A stretch of DNA of 42,170 nt from Microvirga soli (GCF_016734765.1 NZ_JAERQE010000038.1:1-42170); one strand, 5' to 3'. Positions 15,109 through 22,810 are shown, counted from the stretch's first letter. A program made the numbers and translations. Notes: a model not told the origin generated them from the sequence alone.

Positions 15109-15233
15109 GATAGCTGCCCCCGCAGTCCTAGCGCTAACGTATCATAGCGTCAGAGAAAACGGCCTACTTTGCCCGCCAGCGCAAAACCTGTGCCGTTTGC
15201 ATCAAACGGGGGGATATACGGTTGTAGGGTGAA

Positions 15234-16274
15234 TCACCCCCGGAGATCGCGAATCCACTGCGCCAAGATTGGTCCCCCTGCACCCGGCCGGCTCCGCTGG
15301 ACTGCGATCTGAGCTAGGTTCCCCTCCGAGCGGGCCTCTCGGGGCGACATGTCAAACAGCCGCCGGAATGCACGACTGAAGGCCGCCTCATTTCCGAACC
15401 CCCACGAGTAGGCAATATCCGAGATGGAGCGATGCGTGTGAGCTGGGGACGTGAGTTCGGCAAAGCAGCGGAACATCCGGCGCTCGCGGATATATCCACT
15501 CAACCCGCCGAGCGGCCCGAACATGCGAACGAGGGTCGCTCGTGACACGTGGAACTCACGGGTGATACGATCGACGCTCAGGCTTTGATCGGCTAGGCTA
15601 GCCTCAATGTAGCGCTTAATGGTCAGGAGAAAGGCACCCCTCTTGGCGGCTGCGGCTTTTTCTTGTGTATACGCCGAAGGGCCGAAGCAACCGGCAATCA
15701 GGCTTGCCGTTGCCTCGGAGATCGCTGCGCCATCCTCTGCACTCAACGAGCCAGCCGTTTTTTGGATCGTCTGCATGTACGTGGCGAGCACATGGCCGAG
15801 TCCTGTCCGGCCTGACAGCACGATCCCATGTAGTCCGTCGGGATGCTTCAGAAGCGGCTCCAGTACGGCCCTGGGCACTATGAAGTTCAGGTTCTTGAAG
15901 CTGTCTGCCTGCGTCTGCAATGTCCGGGAGAGGTCGAGTATGCTGACATCGCCTGGCCCGACCTGAATTGGCCGCCCTTCTACCTCTCCAGCATAACCGC
16001 CTCGGGAGTAAAGTTGAACGAGATAATGATCAACACCGCTGCGGGCGATGGTGAGCTGTGAGCGGCGAAACTGCTGAGCGCTTGCTGTCACACTTCCAAG
16101 GACAAGAGGTCCGAGATGGAAGCTGTCGACGTCAACATTGAAATCACAGGCTGCTCCTGAACCAAGCGGGGCTACATCAAACAGAGGAGACGTTATGCTG
16201 CGCCACGAACAGAATGCCTCCTCGGCGGATGAGGCCGCAGATCCGCTGAAGGAAAAGGATGGCAGGCCTGACAT
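15234..16274 (-). CDS. AraC-family transcriptional regulator
   Basis: This 346-residue protein has an N-terminal AraC-binding-like domain (AraC_binding_2 type) around residues 30-200. DHYLVQLYSRGGYAGEVEGRPIQVGPGDVSILDLSRTLQTQ is a beta-rich sensor core. The C-terminal AraC double helix-turn-helix (about 215-325) includes LSVDRITREFHVSRATLVRMF for the first motif and ISDIAYSWGFGNEAAFSRAFRRLFDMSPREAR for the highly conserved second. The length fits this subfamily (about 320-340). No obvious target operon is adjacent on the - strand; the LuxR-type gene lies downstream and no metabolic gene is divergent. The inducer is unknown. Confidence 0.93.
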   Translation of the reverse strand: MSGLPSFSFSGSAASSAEEAFCSWRSITSPLFDVAPLGSGAACDFNVDVDSFHLGPLVLGSVTASAQQFRRSQLTIARSGVDHYLVQLYSRGGYAGEVEGRPIQVGPGDVSILDLSRTLQTQADSFKNLNFIVPRAVLEPLLKHPDGLHGIVLSGRTGLGHVLATYMQTIQKTAGSLSAEDGAAISEATASLIAGCFGPSAYTQEKAAAAKRGAFLLTIKRYIEASLADQSLSVDRITREFHVSRATLVRMFGPLGGLSGYIRERRMFRCFAELTSPAHTHRSISDIAYSWGFGNEAAFSRAFRRLFDMSPREARSEGNLAQIAVQRSRPGAGGPILAQWIRDLRG

Positions 16275-16501
16275 AATCGATCGAGAGCCCCAGTTCAGAT
16301 TGTGTCGTTCTTCGCACTAGATAAAGGTTATCAGATTGGGATGAGAAGAGGGATACGTAGATCCCGCATATAAAGAAAGTATTCTGAGATTAGCGAGTTA
16401 GCAGATTAACCGTTGGCAACGGGTACTGCGCAAGAACGCCAGATGATCAATGAACTATTTGCTAACCATAACGAGGACTTGTCAAATCATGTTTTGAAGG
16501 C

Positions 16502-16753
16502 TTGCCACAATTGGCCCTTAACCAATCAGATGTCTTGTTCACTGACATTGATCTTGGATGTCAAGACGGGTTCAGGCTGGCGGGAACGGCCCTGTCTCTG
16601 CAACCGCTTCTATCCGTTGTCGTTACTTCAGGCCGCTCGCGGATCTGCCATGGCCGATGCGAGTTAGTAGGAGTGCCTTTTCTCGCCAAGCCTTACCGCC
16701 TTATGGAACTGGTGGAGACGATTGAGCGCGCCTTGAAGGCGGTTACGGCATAG
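16502..16753 (+). pseudogene. Remnant of a response-regulator receiver domain
   Basis: The frame gives SDVLFTDIDLGCQDGFRLAG, then LLSVVVTSGRS and VPFLAKPYRLMELVETIERAL. These are the second half of a CheY-like receiver. The phosphorylated Asp (FTD), the Thr/Ser switch (TSGR) and the Lys (AKPY) are all recognisable. The first two strands and the acidic pocket are missing, and a TAA sits in frame 36 bp before the first possible (TTG) start. No ribosome site is seen. It is therefore a truncated gene rather than a working phosphoacceptor. The short receivers of this type in Hyphomicrobiales are about 120 residues. Confidence 0.55.
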
Positions 16754-16852
16754 TGACACGTTCTCCCAAGTGATCGTCCCCGACGATCTGGCCAGATGCA
16801 CCTCTATGGGGCCGGCTGCAATCTGGTTGAATAATCATGTTTCGATCTAATG

Positions 16853-17231
16853 GTGTGGCACCACACATCAGCTTCTCGTGTAGGCATCTACGTGGATCGT
16901 GCGATGACGGAACACATCGCACACACCATGGTGAGAAGTCTTGTGCTCAGCCTCTCGCCGGAGCGCTTCGTATTTACACACATTATTTCGTTGCATCTGT
17001 AAAGCTCGTGGCGTATTGTAGCGGCATAGTGTTGCAACCGGCATCACAAAAGCGCCCTGAAAGCGAGCTCAGCACGGCTAACTCTATCGGGGCGTTGTCG
17101 TTTGTGAATACCTCGCTCGTGTCGTGAGAAAGCCCGGCGGAAACCATACTACGGGGTTCAGTATTGCCTCTCCCTCCCTCCGGATTGTACCAAAGGCAGG
17201 CGCCCCTAATTCCTGACAATGCTTGAGTTTC
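16853..17231 (+). repeat. Conserved leader of the CYTH-WGR unit, copy B
   Basis: This non-coding stretch matches 26532-26912 at roughly 80-85% by eye, with an exact 41-base identity (17121-17161 against 26802-26842). It contains GTGTGG-CA-CCACAC (16853-16866) and GTGCGATG-N8-CATCGCAC (16899-16922). Both inverted repeats are present in the other copy. A 32-codon frame from the ATG at 16904 overlaps the second repeat and has partial similarity in copy C. It may be a leader peptide or chance. Promoter and operator function is inference. Confidence 0.6.
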
Positions 17232-17927
17232 ATGACAGTTCGCCGCCGCTTTCTGCTCGCCCCATCCTTCGCCCGCCTGATCCTGCGCGAGAGAGGAGGG
17301 CTGCTTCACGTCGAGGGCTTCTTTCGTGAGCAGCGGGATCACTCCGTCTGGGTACGCCTCGAAGAGAACAGAGGACTGCTGATCCTCAGGAGAGTTGGCC
17401 TTGACGGTGAGGCCGAGGACCAGACTGATATCCCGGTGGCCCATGCCCATGCGCTCCTCGATGTCTGCGCCGGCGAGATTGAGTACATCCGCACAGTGCT
17501 GCAGATCGACGAGGCGCATGCCTTGGTCGACGAGATTATCCGTCCTCGTGCCCTGCACCTCATCACCGTGGAGTTCGTCTCTAAAGGGGAGGCGGGCGCC
17601 TTTTGCCCGCTCGAGTGGTTCGGGCCCGAGGTAACGGAAGATCGGCGCTACACCCATCAGTCCATCGCGCTTCAAGGGCTCGTTGAAGCTCCTGACATCC
17701 CGCTGTCCGATGCGGCGCTTAACAGTCTGATTGATACCTTGGAAGACCGGTTCACTGTTCAGACGCGGATGGCTATCAACAAACCTAAGCCTAAGGCCAA
17801 ACAGGAACAGGTGACCAGGGCCAAGACACAAGCCAGTGCTGAAGCTGTCCAAGTCAACCTCGACGAAATTGAGAAAGCCATGGTGCGGGAGATGGAAAGA
17901 ACGTTCCAGAAGGGCAACTCCGAGTAA
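17232..17927 (+). CDS. Divergent CYTH-fold protein lacking ExExK (paralogue B)
   Basis: This 231-residue protein is the best-preserved member of the family. From the ATG it reads MTVRRRFLLAPS, where CYTH enzymes have the ExExK signature, so both glutamates are replaced. Further CYTH-like parts are VEGFFREQ, VWVRLEENRGLLIL (residues about 39-52), DIPVAHAHALLDVCAGEIEYIRT, LITVEFVSKGEAGAF and WFGPEVTEDRRY (129-140). The last matches the end of the NeuTTM-type tunnel fold. A linker rich in K, Q and A leads to a terminal helix EIEKAMVREMERTF. The ATG at 17232 is kept in copy C; a TTG nine bases upstream is less likely. A WGR-domain gene follows by about 50 bp. The fold is inferred, and loss of catalysis is likely but untested. 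Confidence 0.62.
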   Translation: MTVRRRFLLAPSFARLILRERGGLLHVEGFFREQRDHSVWVRLEENRGLLILRRVGLDGEAEDQTDIPVAHAHALLDVCAGEIEYIRTVLQIDEAHALVDEIIRPRALHLITVEFVSKGEAGAFCPLEWFGPEVTEDRRYTHQSIALQGLVEAPDIPLSDAALNSLIDTLEDRFTVQTRMAINKPKPKAKQEQVTRAKTQASAEAVQVNLDEIEKAMVREMERTFQKGNSE

Positions 17928-17975
17928 GGCTGCTGGCTGACGCCCGATGCGCGTTCGCCCATCCAGCATCACCTG

Positions 17976-18194
17976 GTGCTCTATCAGTATGACCCGGAGC
18001 AGAGCAGGGCCGGCTTCTTCAGCCTGATGATCGAACGCGACCTGTTCGGCGCAATCCGAGTGGTCCGCAACTGGGGTCTGGTCGGGTCCAAAGGCCAGGA
18101 GCAGGTCGGGATCTTCCCCGATGAGACTAAGGCCGCTCAGGCGCTGGAAGCGTGGGCCGCAGCCCAGCAGCAAAAGGGTTATACGGACCTTTGA
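17976..18194 (+). CDS. WGR-domain protein (copy B)
   Basis: This small protein consists almost only of a WGR domain: LYQYDPEQSRAGFFSLMIERDLFGAIRVVRNWGLVGSKGQEQVGIFPDETKAAQALEAWAA, then QQQKGY. The name-giving WGR is WGL here. Such domains bind nucleic acid ends in PARPs and also occur alone in bacteria. The GTG at 17976 gives 72 residues. The coding similarity to copy C begins 13 codons earlier, at a CTG (17937) with AAGG upstream, where copy C has ATA. The real start may therefore be a non-standard codon replacing an old ATG. It lies directly after CYTH gene B in the same frame as that gene's stop. Confidence 0.75.
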   Translation: MLYQYDPEQSRAGFFSLMIERDLFGAIRVVRNWGLVGSKGQEQVGIFPDETKAAQALEAWAAAQQQKGYTDL

Positions 18195-18328
18195 TCGCGC
18201 CATCGTCGGCTTTCTTTCGACGATATGGCAAAATCCACAGGTAGCATAACCGTCATGCACAGGCGTGGCACGGCCAGGTGAGGCTCTTGTCAGCGTAAAA
18301 CCAAGGCTTGTGCAACGGCCGACCCGTT

Positions 18329-18841
18329 CTATCTTTCAGTCGCACTGAGCTTCAGAAACAAATGGGCTGCCAACAAGGCATCGTTCAAGGCATCATGCTC
18401 ATGCCGGAGGTGATTAATACCGATGCCTGCTTGCGCGCAGGCATGGCGGAGCTTGCCCGGCAGGCCCGACTGCTTGGCCAAAGCCATGGTGCAAAAGAAA
18501 CGCCCCCGTGGATACGTCGGCCGTTCTGCACGCTCGAACTCCCGTTTGAGCGTGTTGTACTCGTAGGTATAATTGTGAGCAACGATCCTGTCGTCACCGA
18601 CGAAGTCGATCAGGTCATGGATGACGTGGTTGAAGTACGGCTCCTGCTCCAGTTCCGCCAATGAGATGCGATGAACCGCATAGCAGAATGGACTCATGGC
18701 TGAGCGTGGCTTAACCCTCCGGACAAACGAGCGAGGGGAGATTGTCCTGCCGATGACCTCGACAGCGGCGATTTCGATGATGTGATCGTAGGACTGCGCA
18801 GTTTCGACATCGATAACGACGTATCTGTCTTCCAGCTTCAT
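18329..18841 (-). CDS. DEDDh 3'-5' exonuclease (DnaQ-like)
   Basis: This 170-residue single-domain exonuclease is of the DNA polymerase III epsilon/RNase T superfamily. The ExoI motif is VVIDVET (D11, E13). ExoII is VAHNYTYEYNTL (about residues 87-98), where the usual FD is YE94, so the third acid is Glu instead of Asp. ExoIII is HEHDALNDALLAA, giving His149 and Asp154 of the DEDDh set. It would remove nucleotides from 3' ends with two metal ions. The Glu swap could lower activity. It is convergent with the WGR gene and may share transcription with the small charged protein gene just upstream at 18859-19122. Confidence 0.88.
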   Translation of the reverse strand: MKLEDRYVVIDVETAQSYDHIIEIAAVEVIGRTISPRSFVRRVKPRSAMSPFCYAVHRISLAELEQEPYFNHVIHDLIDFVGDDRIVAHNYTYEYNTLKREFERAERPTYPRGRFFCTMALAKQSGLPGKLRHACAQAGIGINHLRHEHDALNDALLAAHLFLKLSATER

Positions 18842-18858
18842 AGGCCCAGACCGTCCGG

Positions 18859-19122
18859 TTAACGCCGCTTTCCTGCCGCCTTAGCCATCATCTGCCGCAT
18901 CGCTTCTTCGGCTTGATCCTTGGCCTCTGTATCATGGTTGAGGTTGCGCACCTGCGAGGCTTCCCCCTGATCTTGCAAACCATTCTGACGTGCCCGCCAT
19001 TGCTTTGCCTGGGAGCCTGCCGATGCGGCACTCGCAAGCCTCTCAAGGCGATCCAACATGGGAGTGCTGGCTTGCCCCTTGGCTTCGGCCTGCTCTTCAT
19101 CCGTCTTCGGGTTGTTTGCCAT
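18859..19122 (-). CDS. Small charged hypothetical protein (paralogue 1)
   Basis: This is an 87-residue protein from the ATG at 19122, where AGGAAC lies upstream. It is polar and helical, with STPMLDRLERLASAASAGSQAKQWRARQNG in the middle, VRNLNHDTEAKDQAEEAM near the end and a basic tail (AAGKRR). A clear paralogue is encoded at 25452-25721, also on the - strand. Both keep STPxLDRLERLA, AKQWRARxNG and VRNL. I know no function. The many K/R and Q residues suggest a nucleic-acid or ribosome contact, which is only inference. The exonuclease gene is just downstream. Confidence 0.6.
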   Translation of the reverse strand: MANNPKTDEEQAEAKGQASTPMLDRLERLASAASAGSQAKQWRARQNGLQDQGEASQVRNLNHDTEAKDQAEEAMRQMMAKAAGKRR

Positions 19123-19643
19123 GGATTTTGTTCCTGGTAGGGTCAGTACCACTGGTTGGTATCACGGAGCGGACGAGCGGAGGAGGGGTAATCAAGGAAC
19201 AATTGGTCGCGGCATTCTGGGGCAGGTGTAGAAAAAGCGTGGGCGCAAGGACCCCATCTCCCTAACCGCTCACATCATTGCTCTTGAGAACGCCAACCTG
19301 ATCCTGGTCATTGCGCTGAGCATGCTCTCAAGATCCACCCACGATGTTGAACTGGGTCCTATAACAAGTACTGCTCTTGATAGTTATGAAGACGCTCCTG
19401 AACGACATGGCTTCGCAGTTAGATTGAGCGATACGGAGCGCCGCTTCCTCCCGGGTCATATTAAGAAGCGCCTGTCGGTTGCGCTGAAGCCGCTGACCTC
19501 TTCCTCGGAGGGAGCCTGACATGTCATGGCGCTGTCGTATAAGGCGGCTAAATCAGCGTCGTGGCCGCATGGCCTGAGGGACAAGGACGGGCACGGATGC
19601 ACTGCCCCCCTTGTCGCCTCACCCAACCCACACGGCGGCCGAC
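19123..19643. other. Gap of about 520 bp with decayed sequence
   Basis: No gene here is convincing. Frames of about 65 codons on both strands at 19322-19522 lack ribosome sites and family features. A 20-base string at 19571-19590 is shared exactly with the start of the VOC fragment at 24525. Confidence 0.4.
19571..19590 (+). repeat. 20-base exact repeat shared with 24525-24544
   Basis: GGCCTGAGGGACAAGGACGG occurs in both places. At 24525 it encodes the LRDKDGH segment of a VOC-family fragment. Here the following bases do not continue that protein, so this may be the scar of a second, more decayed copy. Confidence 0.5.
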
Positions 19644-19793
19644 CTATTGCGCCTGCCGCGCCACCCGCGTGATGTCGTACCTCGCAATGCCGATGTCAGA
19701 CAACTCACGATCGGACAGAGCACTTAACTGTCGAGCGGTCTCACGAGCGAGCAGCCAGCGACGCAGGCCTGACAGAACAACTGATAAAAACAT
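19644..19793 (-). CDS. DUF1127 small protein
   Basis: This 49-residue protein has the complete DUF1127 (YjiS-like) pattern: LRRWLLARETARQLSALSDRELSDIGIARYDI, with the conserved RxLxxLSDRELxDIGI core. The start ATG at 19793 has GAGG eight bases upstream. DUF1127 proteins are small, basic and arginine-rich. In Agrobacterium and relatives some bind RNA or affect phosphate and carbon metabolism. The gene is followed downstream on the - strand by the decayed gap. A short-RNA terminator lies just upstream of it. The domain call is firm despite the small size. Confidence 0.85.
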   Translation of the reverse strand: MFLSVVLSGLRRWLLARETARQLSALSDRELSDIGIARYDITRVARQAQ

Positions 19794-19851
19794 GATGCAA
19801 CCTCAATGATGAGCCAGCCCACGTGCACAGGCACTGCGCACGGGCAGCGAG

Positions 19852-19877
19852 AAAAAAGGCCACCTTTTGGGGTGGCC
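19852..19877 (-). terminator. Intrinsic terminator of the candidate small RNA
   Basis: On the - strand, GGCCACC-N6-GGTGGCC is followed by six T. It is strand-specific because the A/T run is on one side only. No protein gene on the - strand ends here, which is the main reason to propose a small RNA. Confidence 0.85.
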
Positions 19878-19930
19878 GAGTCTAGGGAGGAAACCCGCCA
19901 CAGGGAGGCCGCGGCGGAGGAGGGGTCATC
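19852..19930 (-). ncRNA. Candidate anti-Shine-Dalgarno small RNA (alpha-r14-like)
   Basis: Read on the - strand, the segment holds CCCCTCCTCC, then a stem CCGCCGC/GTGGCGG (7 pairs, one G-U; 19911-19917 with 19895-19901) whose 9-base loop carries CCTCCC. After it come a single-stranded TTTCCTCCC and a strong intrinsic terminator at 19852-19877. Several CCUCC-type anti-SD motifs, one in a hairpin loop, ahead of a terminator are the hallmark of the alpha-r14/NfeR1 group of Rhizobiales small RNAs. A weak promoter (TTGTTT-N16-TAGATG) lies just upstream, so the 5' end is near 19925-19930. The family match is by architecture only. Confidence 0.6.
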
Positions 19931-19987
19931 TACAGCGCGCCTGGCTTAAAACAAACCCGAAAGGGGTCGCTCCTGCCATGCGGAATT

Positions 19988-20022
19988 AGCATGGAACAGA
20001 TAGGGAGCGTTTACCCTGCGTT
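19988..20022 (+). repeat. Short dispersed repeat, copy 2
   Basis: AGCATGGAAC, ten variable bases, CGTTTACCCT and GCGTT match the copy at 9611-9648. It lies about 60 bp upstream (in - strand terms) of the candidate small RNA. The 20023-20269 stretch that follows has no clear gene. Confidence 0.5.
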
Positions 20023-20269
20023 AGCCTTTCCTTGCCGTAGGAACCTAACGGACGCATGAGGGCTCTCGTTGCCCGTCGAGAGTTCCCGCATAATGTCTGA
20101 AGGCCCTGATTGCCACTGGCCTCATGACACTTATCTTTTTGTACAAAGGCCTCTCAGGCCATCCGACTCGGACATTAAGTCTTTGCCTTGGGGTGGCTCG
20201 GCTTGTTTAACTCTCTAACAACCGTGCGTCTCTTACCTTGACCCGGTGATCAAAAAACGGACGGCCTTT

Positions 20270-20482
20270 ATGAAGAGGCAAGAGCACTCACCGGCCTACG
20301 TTCTCCAGATCAAGAGCCAATGGCGGGTTGTCGTTCCTGTTCGTGGGAAGCTCACCCCCAGAGTACACGCGACAGAGTTCCCCTCCCGTGCAAGCGCTGA
20401 AGCTTGGCTTTTCAGCGATGAGGGAGGGCGTCAGGTTGATGCATACCGAAGCCCTGGGGTTCTGAATGGATCATCGCGTTGA
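20270..20482 (+). CDS. Small conserved-looking hypothetical protein, 70 residues
   Basis: From the ATG at 20270 the protein reads MKRQEHSPAYVLQIKSQWRVVVPVRGKLTP, then VHATEFPSRASAEAWLFSDEGGRQVDAYR. It looks like a small alpha-beta domain of the kind used for reporter-like DUF families, with a strand (YVLQIKSQWRVVVPV) followed by a helix (SRASAEAWLFSDEG). A GTG 24 bases upstream would add MIKKRTAF. Neither start has a strong ribosome site. No function is known. It stands alone between the short repeat and the next hypothetical gene. Confidence 0.5.
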   Translation: MKRQEHSPAYVLQIKSQWRVVVPVRGKLTPRVHATEFPSRASAEAWLFSDEGGRQVDAYRSPGVLNGSSR

Positions 20483-20602
20483 CCAGCGACCAGCCGCAGC
20501 GCCGACTGAATGGTTGAGCAATTAAGGATGTTTGCAGGATTTCGTACCGCGCCACCATACGTGCTGTCTACACTCGCCTGAGCCTTTCAGAGAGGGTACG
20601 GC

Positions 20603-20971
20603 ATGAAGAGGTTGGTCACGGTCGCGGGTCCTGTCGCCGCCGCTCAGATGGACGGGTATCTCATCGAGGAAAGACTGCTGGATCAGATTATGATTCAGGT
20701 CAGCGATAAGGGCGGTGGAAACCTGGAGATCGCCTTCCATGAGAGAGATCAGCGCTACCTGTCGCAGTTCTCCGCTGTGCAACAGGCCCTGTGGCTGCAG
20801 GAGGCGATGCTTCATATCGAAGCGGGTTGTCCTTTAGCGACATTGGATAGGCAATCCGCTTGGATCACTGACGAGGCTCCGCAGAAAGCAAGACCCTCCA
20901 TCAAGGCGATACGACCCGCTCGGCAGGGGCATGACCTGCCGCCTGGATTGGAGTTCTTGAGACGCAGCTAG
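20603..20971 (+). CDS. Hypothetical protein, 122 residues
   Basis: The ATG has AGAGAGGG upstream. The protein begins MKRLVTVAGPVAAAQMDGYLIEERLLDQIMIQVSDKGGGNLEIAF, contains a helical stretch with many glutamines (QFSAVQQALWLQEAMLHIEAG), and ends basic (KARPSIKAIRPARQGH). I do not recognise a family. The composition is protein-like, with alternating strand and helix, and it has no signal peptide or membrane segment. It could be a cytoplasmic accessory protein. It lies 120 bp after another small hypothetical gene in the same direction. Confidence 0.5.
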   Translation: MKRLVTVAGPVAAAQMDGYLIEERLLDQIMIQVSDKGGGNLEIAFHERDQRYLSQFSAVQQALWLQEAMLHIEAGCPLATLDRQSAWITDEAPQKARPSIKAIRPARQGHDLPPGLEFLRRS

Positions 20972-21107
20972 CCGTCATCAGAAGATCCGGTCAGGAAACC
21001 GAGCTACAGCACCACCTGCTCGACGCGATGCTTTGCTGTTGCCACCCCTCGACGGCACAGTGTTGGATTGGTTTATGTTCCATAGGATATGTTACTGGCC
21101 TTTTTGC

Positions 21108-21138
21108 TGTAGCCGCAAAGTTAGAATGTCCTGATCCC
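21108..21138 (+). repeat. 30-base repeat, copy 1 (possible IS end)
   Basis: TGTAGCCGCAAAGTT, A, GAATGTCCTGA, T, CCC matches 22023-22052 with two changes, in the same orientation. The TG start and length suggest the terminal repeat of a lost insertion element, but no transposase is found near either copy. The gap 20972-21316 holds no other clear feature. Confidence 0.5.
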
Positions 21139-21316
21139 ACCAGCTGAAGGAGATGCAAGCCCTGAGGCCTTGCCAATGGCTGGGAGCACCAGCGTTGAAT
21201 GTCTGCGCAAGGTAAGCCGGAATCAACGCATGCCCTACTGTGCTTCGACCAATGCAACCCAAAAGCCAAGCGAGCAAGGCATTCACTTCGGGTTCCCACT
21301 GCGCATTCGCCTTTAC

Positions 21317-21793
21317 TCAGCGCTTGCTGCTACCGGGTGCAGCCTCCGCCTGCGCTGTGCTGACGCGGCGGGCTGGTGCCTGCGGCGGAGTTGGTGGTTT
21401 GCGCGCTACCAAGCCGGTTTGGGGAGCTCCGGTCTGCGGCTGACGACCTGCAGATGAGCTGGCTTGGAGCGCTGGGCGAGCTATGACTGGCTTGGACTGA
21501 ACCAGGACTTTCTCCTGGGCTAAGCGAGCGATCTCTTTCTGAGCAAAACCGGACGACATGCTGGGATCTGGGATCTCAGTTGCTGGGCTCTGGGCTTTGT
21601 TCCGTTCGGGCAGTATCGCCCTCTGACTTGTTGGAAGTTCGGCAGCCGGTGCCGATAATTGACGTTCTGGCTCCGCCGTCAACTCACGTGATCCAGACAG
21701 CAGGCTCCATCCTGCGACAGCGCCTAATCCCAAAACCACGACGGCGGCGGCTTGGTACCGGCGAGGGAGAGTTCGCATGAAGGCCTGAAACAT
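21317..21793 (-). CDS. Single-pass membrane protein with proline-rich tail
   Basis: This is a 158-residue protein from the ATG at 21793, which has AGGAG nine bases upstream; the frame is open for 17 more codons but without a better start. After a basic start (MFQAFMRTLPRRYQ) comes one hydrophobic helix AAAVVVLGLGAVAGWSLLSG (about residues 15-34). The rest is low-complexity periplasmic sequence rich in A, P, Q, S and R (LVARKPPTPPQAPARR), ending AAPGSSKR. The layout, short cytoplasmic arm, one helix and disordered tail, is typical of cell-envelope linker proteins. I recognise no domain. It stands between the two 30-base repeats. Confidence 0.6.
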   Translation of the reverse strand: MFQAFMRTLPRRYQAAAVVVLGLGAVAGWSLLSGSRELTAEPERQLSAPAAELPTSQRAILPERNKAQSPATEIPDPSMSSGFAQKEIARLAQEKVLVQSKPVIARPALQASSSAGRQPQTGAPQTGLVARKPPTPPQAPARRVSTAQAEAAPGSSKR

Positions 21794-22022
21794 CGAAGCT
21801 CCTGGAGAAGTAAGACCACGGCTGAGGACAACCATCTGGATCAAAATAGACGGCTGGTGGCGCTCACGAGACTGGCGCCGGCGTCCCTCAGGATAGGTCC
21901 ATCATGGTAGCTGAACCGTTAAGGTCCGATGGGGCGACAGGTCCGCCGACGGGTCACGCTCGCATCAGTTAGACTTCCTGGTGCCGTAGACTTCTTGTCG
22001 AAATACTTGGAGCGCAATTCGT

Positions 22023-22052
22023 TGTAGCCGCAAAGTTGGAATGTCCTGACCC
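22023..22052 (+). repeat. 30-base repeat, copy 2 (possible IS end)
   Basis: TGTAGCCGCAAAGTTGG, then AATGTCCTGACCC. It is a direct, not inverted, copy of 21108-21138, 0.9 kb away, so the pair does not by itself define the two ends of one element. Confidence 0.5.
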
Positions 22053-22096
22053 TCCTCTGCATGTCAGCAGACACTTAACCTGCGTGCCCCTCACAC

Positions 22097-22432
22097 CTAA
22101 GAGACTGGATCAACACAACTGTCATCTTGGATGTCGTGGAAGCTGATACGGATTTTGCTGATATGCCGAGTTGGATCAGCCGCGGCTCCAAGGCCCACCA
22201 GAACGTTCATCTCGCCCACGAGACATTCCGTTTCATCAGCCAATCTGAGGCGGACTTGGCGGTGCCGAACCCGGGCCTCGAAGTCGTTGAGCCCGAACAG
22301 GGTTTCCGAATCCACATCGATGTCAAGCCGGCCGTGGCGTTTGCCGTCCGGGCCAATCGCGATCTGAAGGCCCTGGAGGAGGTGGCGGAACGCCGTCGGC
22401 CATTCCACAATAGGGTTCTGGGTTAGCGGCAT
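22097..22432 (-). CDS. Hypothetical protein, 111 residues
   Basis: The ATG at 22432 has TGAGGT eight bases upstream. The sequence reads MPLTQNPIVEWPTAFRHLLQGLQIAIGPDGKRHGRLDIDVD, then LRLADETECLVGEMNVLVGLG. It is moderately acidic with mixed strands and helices. The third codon position is GC-rich on this strand, and the start has a ribosome site. A + strand frame over the same region (22127-22426) is the alternative, and its start lacks a ribosome site. No family is recognised. This is a moderate call for existence only. Confidence 0.4.
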   Translation of the reverse strand: MPLTQNPIVEWPTAFRHLLQGLQIAIGPDGKRHGRLDIDVDSETLFGLNDFEARVRHRQVRLRLADETECLVGEMNVLVGLGAAADPTRHISKIRISFHDIQDDSCVDPVS

Positions 22433-22810
22433 CGCGGACCTCAGCGCCTGAACAATCCTGTGGTAGCATGGAATCTACCATATGAAGCAAAGGTTATGCG
22501 CAGCACTTCCGTGGTAGAGGCGAACGCCCCGCCGAGGGGCCCGGCTGGGGGTTTATAGACCCTCGACCAAAGCCTCATGCAGAGAACGAAACAACCCCGC
22601 AGGGGATCAGGCTGATAACCTCAACGCGCCCTATGCCGGGATATGGGAAGGGCTCAGGTAAGCGATCTGCTCATGCCGTCGAATCCAGGCTGCCGGAGTT
22701 TGGATCAGACGACTTATACCTGTTGGTGTTATGCTACTCCCTTGAGCCTGATGCGACGGCAAGATCCGGCACCTAAGCTTGACGATGGGTCACAGCAGGG
22801 AGCCACGGGC
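22433..22810. other. Gap of 378 bp with GC-rich structure only
   Basis: A GC-rich region around 22526-22555 can fold into hairpins, but no clear terminator T-run or gene was seen. A frame open from 22643 into the next gene carries no protein-like sequence before its ATG at 22811. Confidence 0.35.

Noticed and set aside
16983..18260. A 425-codon open frame on the - strand opposite CYTH gene B and the WGR gene
   Set aside because: It has no ribosome site or domain, and its sequence is explained as the antisense of two recognisable + strand genes. The matching frame is broken in the duplicated copy.
19893..19930. 15-codon proline-rich frame (MTPPPPRPPCGGFPP) inside the candidate small RNA
   Set aside because: No ribosome site. 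The C-rich codons follow from the CCUCC motifs, so an RNA role explains the sequence better.
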